NCBI RefSeq assembly: GCF_016808335.1
Contig: NC_053141.1
Location: 18,359,756-18,423,755 of the forward strand
Direction of reading: 5' to 3'
Length of the DNA: 64,000 nucleotides
Origin: Panicum virgatum
Lineage: Eukaryota; Streptophyta; Magnoliopsida; Poales; Poaceae
Part shown: positions 26,990 to 38,308 of the stretch, piece by piece
How the letters are laid out: every line of letters begins with the position of its first letter
Position numbering within the stretch: the first letter of the stretch is position 1
Program-made: the position numbers and the translations under genes
Notes under the pieces: generated by a model
Told to the model about the DNA's origin: nothing
Database searches by the model: none
What the model saw: only the letters and a program-made list of their open reading frames with translations

Positions 26990-28456
26990 ATGGTGAAGCT
27001 TACGAATCCTGCTGAGATCGATCCCAATAACATCAGTAGACCATCTGTTGATGAGTTGCCGCCTGAGGATCGTCAACCTTATGAGGCCTTCATAAAGGAG
27101 TGTGAAGAGGAAAGCAAACGGCGCAAGGAAAAAGAACTTGAAGAAAAGCATCGGTGGTTCTTGTCTCACTTTTCCAAGAATCGGAAGGGTGATATCTCCA
27201 AGGACAAGGAGGTGGTCATTCTTTCAGATGAAGAGGAGCAAGCCAAATCTAGTGCCACTGTAAGTACTACAACATCGCCTACTTTGGAGCAAATTACTCA
27301 TTTGGTGGTTAGTGGTTAGGAAAAGATACTTGCTACTGTTCAAGGCATGATTGATAAATCATTAGGAAAGAAGCCTTTGATTGATGATGGTAGTGCTCCT
27401 AATTTTAATGTTGATAGTACTTTTCAGTATAATACCATGCCTCTTGAATCATCGACAGCATTTATGCCTCATTATGGTATGCCGATGAATTTTTATAATG
27501 GTCAGAAAAGTCCAGACAGTACCGAGCGCATGGAGTGGTCGGACCGGTCAGACCGGTCATGGAGGACCGGTACCAACCGGTCCAACCGGTTCTGGAGCTT
27601 TAGTTGCATATTCTTCTTCTCATGAACCAATTACTAGCTTACCTCATGTTTCGGCTGGCTTTAGCCGAATGAATAATTCATATACTATGCCTCCTCAAGG
27701 TTCAGGTTATTCATATGGTACGATGCCAAATAATGGACATTTGCAGCAAATACCATATACACAACCGAACCATGCACCGCATGCGCAGAATAATTCTAGT
27801 GTTAATATGCAAAAGCCAAATGATTCTTATTTTAATCAAATACTTGAGAAACATAAGCAAGATTTGGCTGTTATGTTTAAAGAAACTTTCAGCGTAGAAT
27901 TTAAGGACAAAACTCTCGTTTGTCAAAAGCCTTATCCTGAGAGTTTTGATTCTATTCCATATTCTCAAAATTTTAGAGTGCCAGACTTTATTAAATTCAC
28001 TGGGGAGGATAGTAGGACTACATGGGAGCATGTTAGTCAGTTTAATGCATAAATGGGAATCTATGGTAGTATTGATCATTTAAAAATTAGAATGTTCCCT
28101 TTGTCATTATCTGGTACTGCTTTTTCATGGTTTTTGGCATTAGCTCCTAATTCTGTGCAAACATGGTCTCAATTAGAGCGTAAATTTCATGATCATTTTT
28201 ATAATGGTGAAAATGAGCTGAGGCTATGTCATTTAACATCGGTTAAGCAAAAGCATGATGAATCTGTTGCTGAATTTATTTGAAGATTTAGAGATACAAA
28301 AAACTGATGTTATAGCTTGGTTATTTCTGAAAAGGATCTTGCCGAATTAGCTCTTAATGGTTTGAGGTCTCATATTAAAGAAAAATTAGAAGGAAATGAG
28401 TTCTTAACCATTAATCAAGTGTTACAAAGGGCTTTGGCTCAAGAAAGCTGAAGTAA
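26990..28456 (+). pseudogene. U gag, N-terminal and capsid part
   Basis: ATG at 26990. It has a charged N-terminus (about 50-100 residues, with an EESKRRKEKELEEKHRW helix), a TAG at 27317-27319 and a frame change within the ACCGGT-rich repeat at 27535-27600. A Gly/Asn/Gln-rich linker is followed by the capsid motifs DFIKFTGEDSRTTWEHVSQF, FPLSLSGTAFSWFLALAP and WSQLERKFHDHFYNGE. Further stops are at 28050-28052 and 28281-28283. LARD2 interrupts it downstream. It would form particles, using pol supplied in trans. Confidence 0.85.
27535..27600 (+). repeat. ACCGGTC repeats inside U gag
   Basis: Overlapping GGACCGGTCAGACCGGTC and AACCGGTCC units. They coincide with the gag frame change. Confidence 0.7.
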
Positions 28457-28651
28457 AGAGTCCAGGTTTATGCTGCTGAATTTGTATGGTCATCTAGCGA
28501 TAAACCTAGCACTTGTGCTTCTTTAAAGCCGATTCACAAAATCGGCATGATGAAATTAAATACACTTTCGATGTGTCTAAGTGTGATAGAATTTTTTATG
28601 AGTTAGCAAAGCTTGGAAAGATTAAGTTCTCTCACACTATTCCATCGGTAG

Positions 28652-28656
28652 ATGAG
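28652..28656. repeat. Target-site duplication of LARD2 (ATGAG), left copy
   Basis: ATGAG at 28652-28656 and at 31605-31609. Confidence 0.95.
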
Positions 28657-30120
28657 TGTTGACGCTCCTTAGCGCCCCAATTTATGTACCGCAAGCGCAC
28701 TGATCGTGGTAACTTTTCCCTTAGAGTACTCCCCCAAGGTTTATCAATCTGTGGATCGACAAAGAACTACCTAAGGTTTTCCATCTAATCTAACGGATCT
28801 ATCCTAACATGAAACATGAATCGCACATATAGAGAAAACCTTTAATAGATATGAGTGTTGTGTAAAGGTTGATCTCATCCATGAACATAGGCGTAACCAT
28901 AGCAAAACCAAAGACATGTCTAGGCCTATCGTCATCTAGTTGTAGTTCAAGTTAACGAGCAAATAAATCACGCATCTCAATCAATAGCATCCTTAAATCA
29001 AAACCTCCAATCCAACCCCTCGGGAACCCCTCTACTCAGGCCATGCCCTATCACGACGCTCCCTTTGGACAAAAGCACCCCGAAGCACGCTAGACGTGTC
29101 GAACCCCCTTGGGTAGATCTGGTATGAACTCCTAGCCACCATAGCTACAAGAACACCCCATGCAATCTATCTCGAGAATAGATCTAGGAATAAGCGCACC
29201 CAAGGCAAGAACAAAATCAAAAAGGAGAGACATGATCGCTAATAGATTCGGAAGATATGATTATTATTACTCACATAATAGATGTGTTTGGATCATCACC
29301 GCCATGTGCACACCATCGATGAATCCAACTAGCTCATGAACTCCGCCATGGCACAACCACGCAGGGAGGCCATGGCGGCTAGGGGCGGCCTAAGCCATCT
29401 CCTAGACAACTTCGAAGACTTGCGGCAGCCGTCGTCTCCCTCTGGTCTTGGCCCTAGTTTTTGTCGAGTTCTGGGTGGATGGATGCCCCGAGTTGAATAA
29501 GGTGCGAGCTATTTATGAGCCAAGGAAGCCACCGGTCGAAGGGGAGGCCGAACCGCCTCGGAAATGGGCTAGGCCGGCCGGCTCATGGGCCTAGGCCGGC
29601 CGGCTTACCCTCTTTCGGTCCTGCTTCGGTCTCATCTTTCGCGTGTAGACTCCTCGCATCTTCTAGAGTTTATGTCCTTCACGATTGCATCCCTTTGGAT
29701 GTCATTATCTTGGAAATATCTTCGAAGAAAGGATAGGATAGGGAATCCTTCCTTAAATCTTCATTTGCTTTGCTTGATCCTGAAGTATCTTGATCTCATC
29801 TTCGTGGGCTTGGTCCTTTGGGCTCTCTTGGAGGATGGATGTGCATGAATGGGCTTCGAATCAACATGGGCTTTGGTCCTTCCTTTAGGCTTTGGCCTTC
29901 GTCTTTCTATGTGTTAGCGCTCGATCATGGGCCTCATCATTTCATGCTCCAAAATAGGTCAAAAACTTGCAAAAACGAAGTTCCTCCAAAATATATGTGC
30001 AAATGTGTAAATGACCAATAATTAGGCCGGGGTTAGGACTGGTTAGTGATTTTGATATTAAATTCATGCCATTATCAAGGATAAACAAGGGATAAAATCG
30101 GTACTTAAGGAGCGCCAACA
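28657..30120 (-). repeat. 3' LTR of LARD2
   Basis: Reverse-complement match to the LARD1 LTRs. It holds the GGCCGGCC stretches near 29573 and 29594 and the U5 motif near 28689. Confidence 0.9.
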
Positions 30121-31401
30121 TTCCCCCCATTCTTAAACCTTGCTCGTCCTCGAGTAAGTCCAGAAGCTTTGCTTATAAAGAAATCAGCGTTGCCCCTCAA
30201 TGTCCTCTCTGCACTTAGTCATACATAACAAGACATATTGCTCTCTCAAGTATTTAGCATTTAAGTTCATATTGTGACCGGCTACTTTTTCATTATGGAA
30301 GATAGACTAGCAATTAAAGAACAAGCCACAATAATAAATAAATTTCATGCTTTCAAACTTAAGCGAACTTCAAACCTTTACCTTGTTTCATCATGAAGAG
30401 TTTTCAAAAGAATGCATATCAAACATAAGTGAGGTTATCTTGCAAAAGATCATGGAAACACTCATCTCAACAAGTCGCTCAAGCCTACATTAGATTGTAT
30501 TCAACCTATTCTACTCATATATAAAAGTGGAAAGGCTTATGTGGAGCTTGGTAGGTAAAAACAATCCTAGCAAAACATTATACTTTAAATATTATCAAAC
30601 TAAGAGAGAGATCTAATGGAATTACCGAGACTAGTCAAAAATGCCATTGGAGAATAATGTTGGAGAGGGAGAAAGATGAAACACACACATTTAGATAGGT
30701 GGACATGTGCAAGTGGCAAATGGATGATCCCGAGACACAAATGAAGTTCTCGTTATCGGATTGCACATGGTTGGAAGATTTGAGTATGGAATAATTCTTC
30801 AAAGTAACTTGGAAAATTAATGAAGCCAAAAAGAGCTAAGGAGCATTTTATTCATCTCTTTTTTCTTTTCTTTTCTCCTTTTTTTCATTTTTCTATTTTT
30901 CTCTTTCTTTTTACTCCTTAAAACTTTTGATAACATAGAATACTTACCCAGCCATCCCCCATGCTTGAACGAATGCTCGTCCTCGAGTATGAATAGTGGG
31001 AGAACCAACTAGCTAGGGTAAGTATCTCAAATTCACCTTCTTCTTCGTAGAACCTCTTGAATCTCTGGGGAGCCTTGTCTCCCAAAACTTTTCTTTATAT
31101 GGTGTCCTTGATTCTTTTGATTCCGTCGAAATGATAATCCATACTCAAATTGGGTTGTGGTCAAGGAGGTAATCACAAAAAGATATTTTTGGTTTAGGGT
31201 GGATATCCAGCGAGGTTTGCAAAATTCCCGAAGTAGAAACTCACAATGCATGGATAAATAGGCTAGCAAAAAGAAGGTTACACAAAAAAATGGAATGACC
31301 AGCTTCTTAGTCTCATATCAAAGAAATCAATCTTAATCCAACTCATCAAAATATAAGTTTGCAATCTAAAGGTTTTATCATGAAATAATATGTATAAGTT
31401 T

Positions 31402-31604
31402 GCGCTCGATGATGGGCCTCTTCATTTCATGCTCCAAAATAGGCCAAAACCCTGCAAAAACGAAGTTCCTCCAAAATATATGTGCAAATGTGAAAATGAC
31501 CAATAATTAGGCCGGGGTTAGGTCGGTTAGTGATTTTGATATTAAATTCATGCCATTATCAAGGATAAACAAGGGATAAAATGGGTACTTAAGGAGTGCC
31601 AACA
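31402..31604 (-). repeat. 5' LTR remnant of LARD2
   Basis: Matches 29916-30120. Only the LTR start is kept. Confidence 0.85.
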
Positions 31605-32557
31605 ATGAGTTGAAGCGGCGTGCTTATTGTAAGTTGCATAATACCTTCTCTCATGCTACAAATGATTGCAATGTTCTTCATAGACAAATACAATTGGCCA
31701 TAAATGAAGGACGATTGGTTATTTCTGGAATGCAAGTCGATCAAAATCCTTTTCCAATGCATACGCATGTGCTTGAATTAAAAAATCCTAAGGTTTTAAT
31801 TCGGCCGAATCAACAAAGGGAAAAAATGTGATCATTGGAGAAGAGAGGCCTGAGAAGAAGATGCAGCAGAACAAAACCTCTCAAGATGCTTCAACGCTCG
31901 GGGGGGCAAGACAAGAAGAAGGCCAACGACAAGTCGACCGGTCTGACCGGATCCAATGGCGGTCTGACTGATATGACCGGTCTGACCGGTGTTAAGACCG
32001 GTCTGACCGGTGCGTCCTGTGAATCTGGAGGTTCCTCCAAAAGCAAAACACAGCCGAGTTTTAAAGAACTCTTAGCTAAATATGAGAATCAAGGAGCTAT
32101 TCAGAAGAAGAAGAAGCAATCAGGTGAAGCCAAGGATGTGAGTTCATCATCAAAACTTCAAGAGCAATCGGTTTGTTGTTCACATCAAAGTAATGGGCCA
32201 TTTACTCCCTGGTTTCACCCTTATTTTTATACGCCTATGGATTATAGTAGAATACATATGCAATCATATTACATTCAGTATCCTCCTATATATCCAAGTT
32301 ATGCTTCACCACAAAGACCGATTGTTGCTAGCGATAATCTGGTCAAAAAAGACTTTAGTTGCAGCAAAAAGGACATGAAGCAAGATTCAAGGTATTTACA
32401 GCCGAGGTGGTGTCCCTCAGGCTTGTCCCATACTCAGAAACGAAAACTGCAATGTTTACGTAAACAAGAATCAGTGGAGCAACAAATGGAGGTCAAGCCA
32501 ATAACATCAGTAGTCACAAAGAAGGTTTGGAGGCCGAAGCAAGTTGTTTCAACTTGA
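31605..32557 (+). pseudogene. U gag, C-terminal part
   Basis: Continues the gag cut by LARD2. RAYCKLHNTFSHATNDCNVL is the Tat-type Cys/His motif. It is followed by a run of Thr-Gly-Leu-Thr-Gly repeats encoded by ACCGGTCTGACCGGT units (31935-32010) and a QPRWCPSGLSHTQKRKLQCL segment also present in T and V. A stop at 31829-31831 breaks it. It ends at a TGA (32555-32557) with no protease after it. Confidence 0.8.
31935..32010 (+). repeat. ACCGGTCTGACCGGT repeat in U gag C-terminus
   Basis: At least four near-copies in frame. Confidence 0.8.
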
Positions 32558-32698
32558 AGAAAAATAAGTCATGGCCGATAATTTTTATCGCCCTTAGCAC
32601 AAAAATGGCCGATGTATTATTGATCATCGTCCTTAGACAAATTTAGTCCATATGAATGTTCTTTGACACGCAAGCTTTGCCAAAGAACAAGGGGCATA
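32558..32698 (+). other. U 3' untranslated spacer and polypurine tract
   Basis: Non-coding spacer. AAAGAACAAGGGGCATA lies at the LTR edge. Confidence 0.6.
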
Positions 32699-33265
32699 CG
32701 TTGACGACTGAATTTGGCAGGGACCAGTCTGACCAGTATCTCTAAGCGGTCTGACCGATCGAGGTTACTATAACCAGTCTGGCACGACCGACCGGTCTGA
32801 CCGGTCCAAGCGGAGTCTGAGTACAATTTAGGTTTTCAACAGATTTAGATCTTGTAATAGGATTTCTTGCGGGGCAAGTCCACCCACCCTATAATATAAA
32901 GGGCCACCGCCGATTGAGGCATCCAATCGATCAAAAACACATTAATACATTACTTTTCTTTATGTTTATCACCCCTACTTTTATCTCCAGACCCTAGCCC
33001 CTTCCAACCCTTTTCTCTTGTTCTTCCTTCATCTCCGCGATGTCTGAAGGCGTTCTAGGTGGCCTGCCGATCCTAGAACAACCCTACGTGTGCCTGCCCT
33101 GACGGGGTCCCTCCCGGGCGAGCGTTCATCGGACTTTGCCGTTCTTCGCTGGCGAACCGGCCTGACCAGTCACTCTGACCGTCCTGAGCATCGGTGCTGC
33201 GTTTGTGCCGTCGCTCGCTGCGCGATCTAGCGCATTCATGTGTTGGCCCTAAATTTGCGCCAATA
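32699..33265 (+). repeat. 3' LTR of U
   Basis: Starts CGTTGACG (a mutated TGTTGACG) and ends GCGCCAATA, 567 bp. TATAATATAAAGGG lies at 32890-32903. Several ACCGGTCTGACCGGT-like units lie at 32720-32815, upstream of the TATA. Confidence 0.75.
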
Positions 33266-36200
33266 GGGTCCGATTGCTAATTCGGACCTTCCTACGCCGC
33301 CGTTAGCTCTCACATCAGTCCGACTATTAGTGGGTATCTTATTGATGAGAAAGGGGATCCCTACCCTCAAGTCTCCACAATGGCTTAGGAATTTATCTGA
33401 CGTCCTTGCAAGTCGTGGTGGAACAACGAGAATCCCCGAATCCGCACTAGCGACCCACATTGCCCGAAGTTTCTGATTTGGGCAAGAGCTGTACTGATTT
33501 CAAAGTTCGAGAAGGGCCTTCTTGAGTGGGCCGGCATTGTTAAAGGAGTATTGGCCTCACTGTACCAAGTCGTAAACTGCTAGCCACTGCTAGAAGCCTT
33601 CATATCTTTTTGGAACTCCGACGGACATACCATCGTCACCTACCAGGGGGAGATGGGCTATCCGTTGTTGGCCCTTCAATGTCAGCATATGCAGATCCAC
33701 CGCACTTGCCCGAAAGATGACTTCCCCACTCCAATGACAGAGATGGTTGTTGATGCTACTACTGGTTATGGTGCCCTTCCTTCATGGAAGGTTTCTCGGG
33801 GTATAATCAAATCAAGATGGATGAGAATGATGCATATGATACGGCCTTCAGAATGCCAAAAGGGAATTACTATTACATAGTAATGCCCTTTGGCTTGGAA
33901 AATGTAGGCGCTAGTTATCAAAGGGCTATGACCATCATATTCGACGGGCTCATCCACCACTCAGTCGAATGTTACATTGTTGACTTGGTAGTCAAAACCC
34001 GAGAGCGAACACATCATCAAGAAGATCTCCGCCAAGTATTTGAGAGGTTGCGCAAATACCAACTCAAGATGAACCCACTAAAATGCGCATTTGCCGTACA
34101 ATCTGGTGTATTTCTAGGCTTCATCGTCCGCCACCGAGGCATAGAAATCCAACCAAAGAACATAAAGGCAATTCTTAAAATGCCCCACCACAAAATTTGA
34201 ATGAGCTTTGTTCTTTACAAGGCAAGTTAGCCTACATCTGACTCTTCATTTGTAACCTATCAGGGCGTATCCAGCCCTTCTCCAAGTTGATGAGGATGGG
34301 TGCACCCTTTATATGGGATGAGCAATGTCAAAACACTTTTGACAGCATTAAAAGATACATGTTGCACCCTCCTGTCCTCATGGCCCCCGTTGAGGGACGC
34401 CCTTTGATTCTATATATAGCGGCACAACCTACTTCTGTTGGTACCCTCCTTGCTCAAATGAATGATGAAGGTAAAGAGGTGGCATGCTATTACCTTAGTC
34501 GCACAATGGTGGGGGCAGAGTGCAATTATTCTCCAATGAGAAGTTATGCTTGGCTCTGATATTTGCCCTTAAGAAGCTTCGGTACTACCTTCTCGCTCAT
34601 GAGGTCTGGCTTATGGCAAGAGCAGACCCTGTCAAGTATATACTAAACCAACCAGTTCGCACTGGGGAGGATCGGAAAGTGGGCCTTACTCGTGATGGAG
34701 TACGATATCACATATATCCTACAGAAAGCCATCAAAGGCCAGACATTAGCAGATTTTCTAGCTGCGCATCTAGTCCCAGATGACTCCCCGTTAGTCACGG
34801 ATCTCCCAGATGAGAAGTATTTGCACTGGATGTTGAGGCCCCTTGGGAATTGTATTTTGATGGAGCTACTCGCACAGAATATGACCTTAGTAAGACTCCA
34901 AGGAGGAGAGCCAGTGCGGGAATTGTATTTAAAACTCCTCGTGGGGGCACAATGTATCATTCCTTGTCCCTCCTTAAAGAAGAATGGTCAAACAATGAGG
35001 CAGAATATGAATCCTTCATCTTTGGGCTACTACTTGCCCTTTCCATGAATATCCGTGTCTTACATTCATACGGCGATTCTGATCTCATTGTGAGGCAAAT
35101 TAATGGCATACACGAAGTTCGTAAGCAGAACTAGTGCCCTATTATGAAGTCGCATGCAAACTCATGGCAAAGTTTGAGCACGTCCAACTGGGTCATGTCC
35201 CTCGAAGTCAAAACGCGTCAGCTGATGCCTTAGCCAAACTTGTGGCATCCTTGGCCCTCCAAGATGGGGAAGCAGAGATAAAAATTGAGGAGAGGTGGCT
35301 CCTCCCAGCTATGCTTGACCTTATTCCCGATAATTATAAGGTAAACATCGTCACCACCACAAACGTCAATGATCAAGACTGGCGCAAACCATTTCTTGAC
35401 TATTTTAAGCATGGGACACTTCCAAGTGACCCTATTGAACGATGCCAGTTCCAGCAAAGGGTCCCATCATACATCTTCAAAGCAGGAGTGCTATATAGAT
35501 GATCCTTTGGCCATGAACTTCTCCTCCGATGTCTCTCTCGAGAAGAGTCTAATATAGCCTTTAGAGAAGTCCACTCAGGAGTGTGTGGTGGACACCAAAG
35601 TAGGCCAAAAATGTACCACAACATTAAACTTATGGGATGTTATTGGCCCGGCATGATGACTGATTGCATTAACATAGCGCGATCATGCCATGATTGCCAA
35701 ATACATGGGGACTTCAAGCACCAGCCCCCCTGCTCCTCTCCACCCCACTATACCGTCATGGCCTTTTGATGCATGGGGTATTGATGTGATTGGTATGATC
35801 GATCCACCATCATCCGGAGGGCAGTGCTTTATCGTAGCAGCTACGGATTACTTTTCAAGACGGGCTGAGACAATTCCTCTAAGAGAAGTCAAATTTGATA
35901 ATGTCATCAACTTCCTCGAGCGGCATATCATCTATCGCTTTGGCATTCATCGGCGAATCACCTCGGATAGTAGAAAAGCATTCACATCCACCAAAATGGC
36001 AAGGTTTGCTAACAAATACAAGATCGATTCGAATTACTCCACTGGATATTACCCCCAAGCTAATGGCCTAGCAGAGGCCTTCAACAAAACACTTGGTGGG
36101 ATTCTGAAAAAGACGGTCTCAAAGCACAAGGGAGATTCTCACGATCGCTTGTTTGAAGCTTTATGGGCATATCATCTCACTGTTCGATCATCCACTCAGT

Positions 36201-36600
36201 CAACCCCTTATTCTCTTGTGTATGGCACAGAAGCTGTATTACCGTTGGAAGTGGAGCTCTCGGTGCTTTGAGTTGCCATCCACAATGAAATCACGCAAGA
36301 TGAACAAGTCCGCCTTTGACTCCAAGAACTAGATGCACTTGAAGAACATAGCCTTAATGCGCTCCAGAACCTCGAGTTCTACCGCTGAAACATGATTCGA
36401 GCATATGACAAGCTTGTTAAACCTAGAGTCTTCAGGAAAGGAGACCTTGTGCTCGTGCTCCGACGACCCATTATCATGACCAAAGGTAAAGGGAAATTTG
36501 ACCCAAAGTGGGAAGTGCCCTATTTTGTGGAGCAAGTTTACGACGGTTTTGCCTCTCCATTGCTTGATGCTTGCTACCTCTAGGCTGATTATGATGCTCC
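33266..36600 (+). pseudogene. Element J: dead Tat-type pol with a PMD-like 5' segment
   Basis: The first 400 bp translate, with stops, to a PMD-like segment (LLEAFISFWNSDGH ... YQGEMGYPLLAL, 33560-33680). Near 33700 the sequence changes abruptly to RT (CPKDDFPTPMTEMVVD). The RT active site reads YIVD (33973-33984), so one catalytic Asp is lost. RNase H (YFDGATRTEYD ... NNEAEYESF ... SYGDSDLIV) and integrase follow (zinc region near 35580-35700; core WGIDVIGMID, ITSDSRKAF, ANGLAEAFN). More than six stops and several frame changes are present. No LTR of J is recognised. U is inserted at its left edge. Confidence 0.85.
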
Positions 36601-36940
36601 GGGGCAGCAGCCACAGACTGCCTATGGTGGAATCGCCCTCGATTAGGAGCCTGTCGGGGTACTTCCTAGCGAGGTGGGTGTTGGAAGGAACGCTCGCGAG
36701 AACCGTCCTGGGAAAGCTGTTCCTGATGACGAGCATGGTACTCGTCATCCTGCCGGCGAGGAGGTTCTTCAGTCGGTGTCCGCCGGTCAAAACAGACATT
36801 GTGATTATATGATATGTAACTGCTGATAGTTCCATCATAATTATATGGGCTTAACAAGTTAAAGCCACAAAGCAAATAAGCCATATACATGAGCTACGTG
36901 TCCATTATGAGTAACTATGATTCTACATATCATTTTATCA
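36601..36940. other. Unassigned spacer
   Basis: Between J's pol and the LINE-like tail. Parts may be the 3' end of J. I see no gene or repeat I can name. Confidence 0.4.
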
Positions 36941-37640
36941 TTTTAGATGCCAAAATTTCATCGTACAACGCCATTTACCTTCTTGAAGGCGTCATATTTT
37001 CCATTTTCCTTATCTCCGGTGTGCTTACGGGTGAAAGCCTTGACCTTGTGGTCGGACAGCGACGACGCCTGTGGCATCACTCCCTTCTTTGAGGCGTCTT
37101 GGAAGCACTACTGGTTGCCAATGGGCATCGCCCCCCCTTTCGCCTGGTCCTAGTGGTGGTCGTCAACTCACGTCTGGGAGGTCCTGCTTCTGTGCCTGCC
37201 TTTGCCTTATTGCGTCCATCTCGTTTAGATTGCATTGGTCGTCGTCTGGCAGATGCTTTGCTGCCTGTATTCACTGGTGGATGCTTTGCCGTCCTCCTTC
37301 ACGGTGGACGCTTTGCCACCGTTGTCGCACTGGTAGTTGATCGTTTCGGGCGGATGCTTTGCCGGGTGGATGCTTTGCCACCTTTGAGCTCGAAGACCTT
37401 AGGCTTTCTTGGCGATGTTATATCTTTTAGCAGGTTCAGTTGTTTGGTCGGGTCTAGGTTCGTGGATTCGTGAGTTCCCCCTCTGTTATTCTTGCTATTC
37501 TTGTGTTGTGTTAGAGTCGCGTGCCACTTGTTGGGTGGTACTTGTAACCGCCTTAATAGCCTCTCCTTATTAAGGTTTGTATCGGTCGTATTACTTTCCT
37601 ATTAATGAAATATGTGCTCAGGCACGCTCAAGAAAAAAGA
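36940..37640 (+). mobile_element. 5'-truncated LINE 3' end
   Basis: No LTR. It ends CTTAATAGCCTCTCC ... TTAATGAAATATGTGCTCAGGC followed by an A-rich tail (AAGAAAAAAGAAAC, about 37629). This tail form is common at the 3' ends of grass LINEs. The body is GC-rich, with imperfect GGATGCTTTGCC repeats (about 37247-37380), and lacks endonuclease or RT motifs, so only the 3' UTR is present. The start is approximate. Confidence 0.5.
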
Positions 37641-38229
37641 AACTTAAAAACAACCACATCGAAGTTGAGAAGTCTTTGGAGCATACACGTCATTCAGACA
37701 AGTCTTTGGAGCATACAGAAAGATTGCATTCTACTGTGTGCAGCAAACAATTGGATCAGTAGTAAGAAAAACGACACAATCGAAATGCTTCACAAATGAT
37801 TAGAGGACGAAGAAACAAAAAACAATTAGAAGTTCAGAGCACACTCATTTCCCTTGCAAATCCGAACAAACAAGTGAGGAAGATCAAGAATGTTGACCAG
37901 GAATTAATGTAAGTTATCACTTTGTTACAGCTGTGATGATGATCATGAGTACATTGAAAACAACTCAACTCCAAACTGCAGTACTAGTACACTACATACA
38001 ACAGTACAATCAGCTAAGTTCTGTTCCTTCTCCCACTGTATTTTCAACAAGCCTGAACTACATACACCACTGTACAATCCACTAAGCACTACATAGAAAG
38101 TTGTTCTTCAGAGTAGTGCTGGTTTTTTTTCTCTCCATCAGTGTTGCCATGCCTATTTGATAATGGGGACAATGTACAAAGCACAGACACAGTGACCACC
38201 CCAATGTCAAGAGGCAAGGAAAAACCATC
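37641..38229. other. Low-copy-looking sequence, possibly a host gene 3' flank
   Basis: AT-rich with no transposon signature that I recognise. It could be the 3' UTR or downstream region of the exon at 38230-38308 on the minus strand. Confidence 0.3.
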
Positions 38230-38308
38230 CTAGTGTAATGAGGCGTCATGAGCCCGTGGAAGTTGGCGTCCCCGGGCATGGAGCAGAGGCCCCGCAGGTC
38301 GTCGAGGT
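38230..38308 (-). pseudogene. Possible host exon fragment cut by V
   Basis: On the minus strand about 22 codons read NLDDLRGLCSMPGDANFHGL, every third position G or C, before composition drops sharply near 38240. Such GC3 is typical of grass genes and unlike the retroelements around it. V's LTR starts right at its upstream edge. The family is not recognised and the evidence is short. Confidence 0.3.

Larger units (their letters stand above)
28657..31604 (-). mobile_element. LARD2: internally deleted copy of the LARD1 family
   Basis: One full LTR (28657-30120) is followed by the 3' part of the internal region in reverse (30121-31401) and then only the first ~203 bp of the 5' LTR (31402-31604). 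The TSD is intact. Against LARD1, about 4 kb of internal sequence and most of the 5' LTR are gone in one junction near 31401, as expected of illegitimate recombination. Confidence 0.9.
26727..33265 (+). mobile_element. Element U: gag-only, non-autonomous Tat-type Gypsy element
   Basis: It has a partial 5' LTR (26727-26916, cut by W), a PBS, a gag split by LARD2, and a 567-bp 3' LTR. No protease, RT or integrase occurs between the end of gag (32557) and the polypurine tract (about 32680-32698), so the element codes for gag alone. Gag motifs match those of T and V, which suggests a Tat-lineage parasite. The ACCGGTCTGACCGGT-like repeat recurs in gag and in the LTR. Confidence 0.85.
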
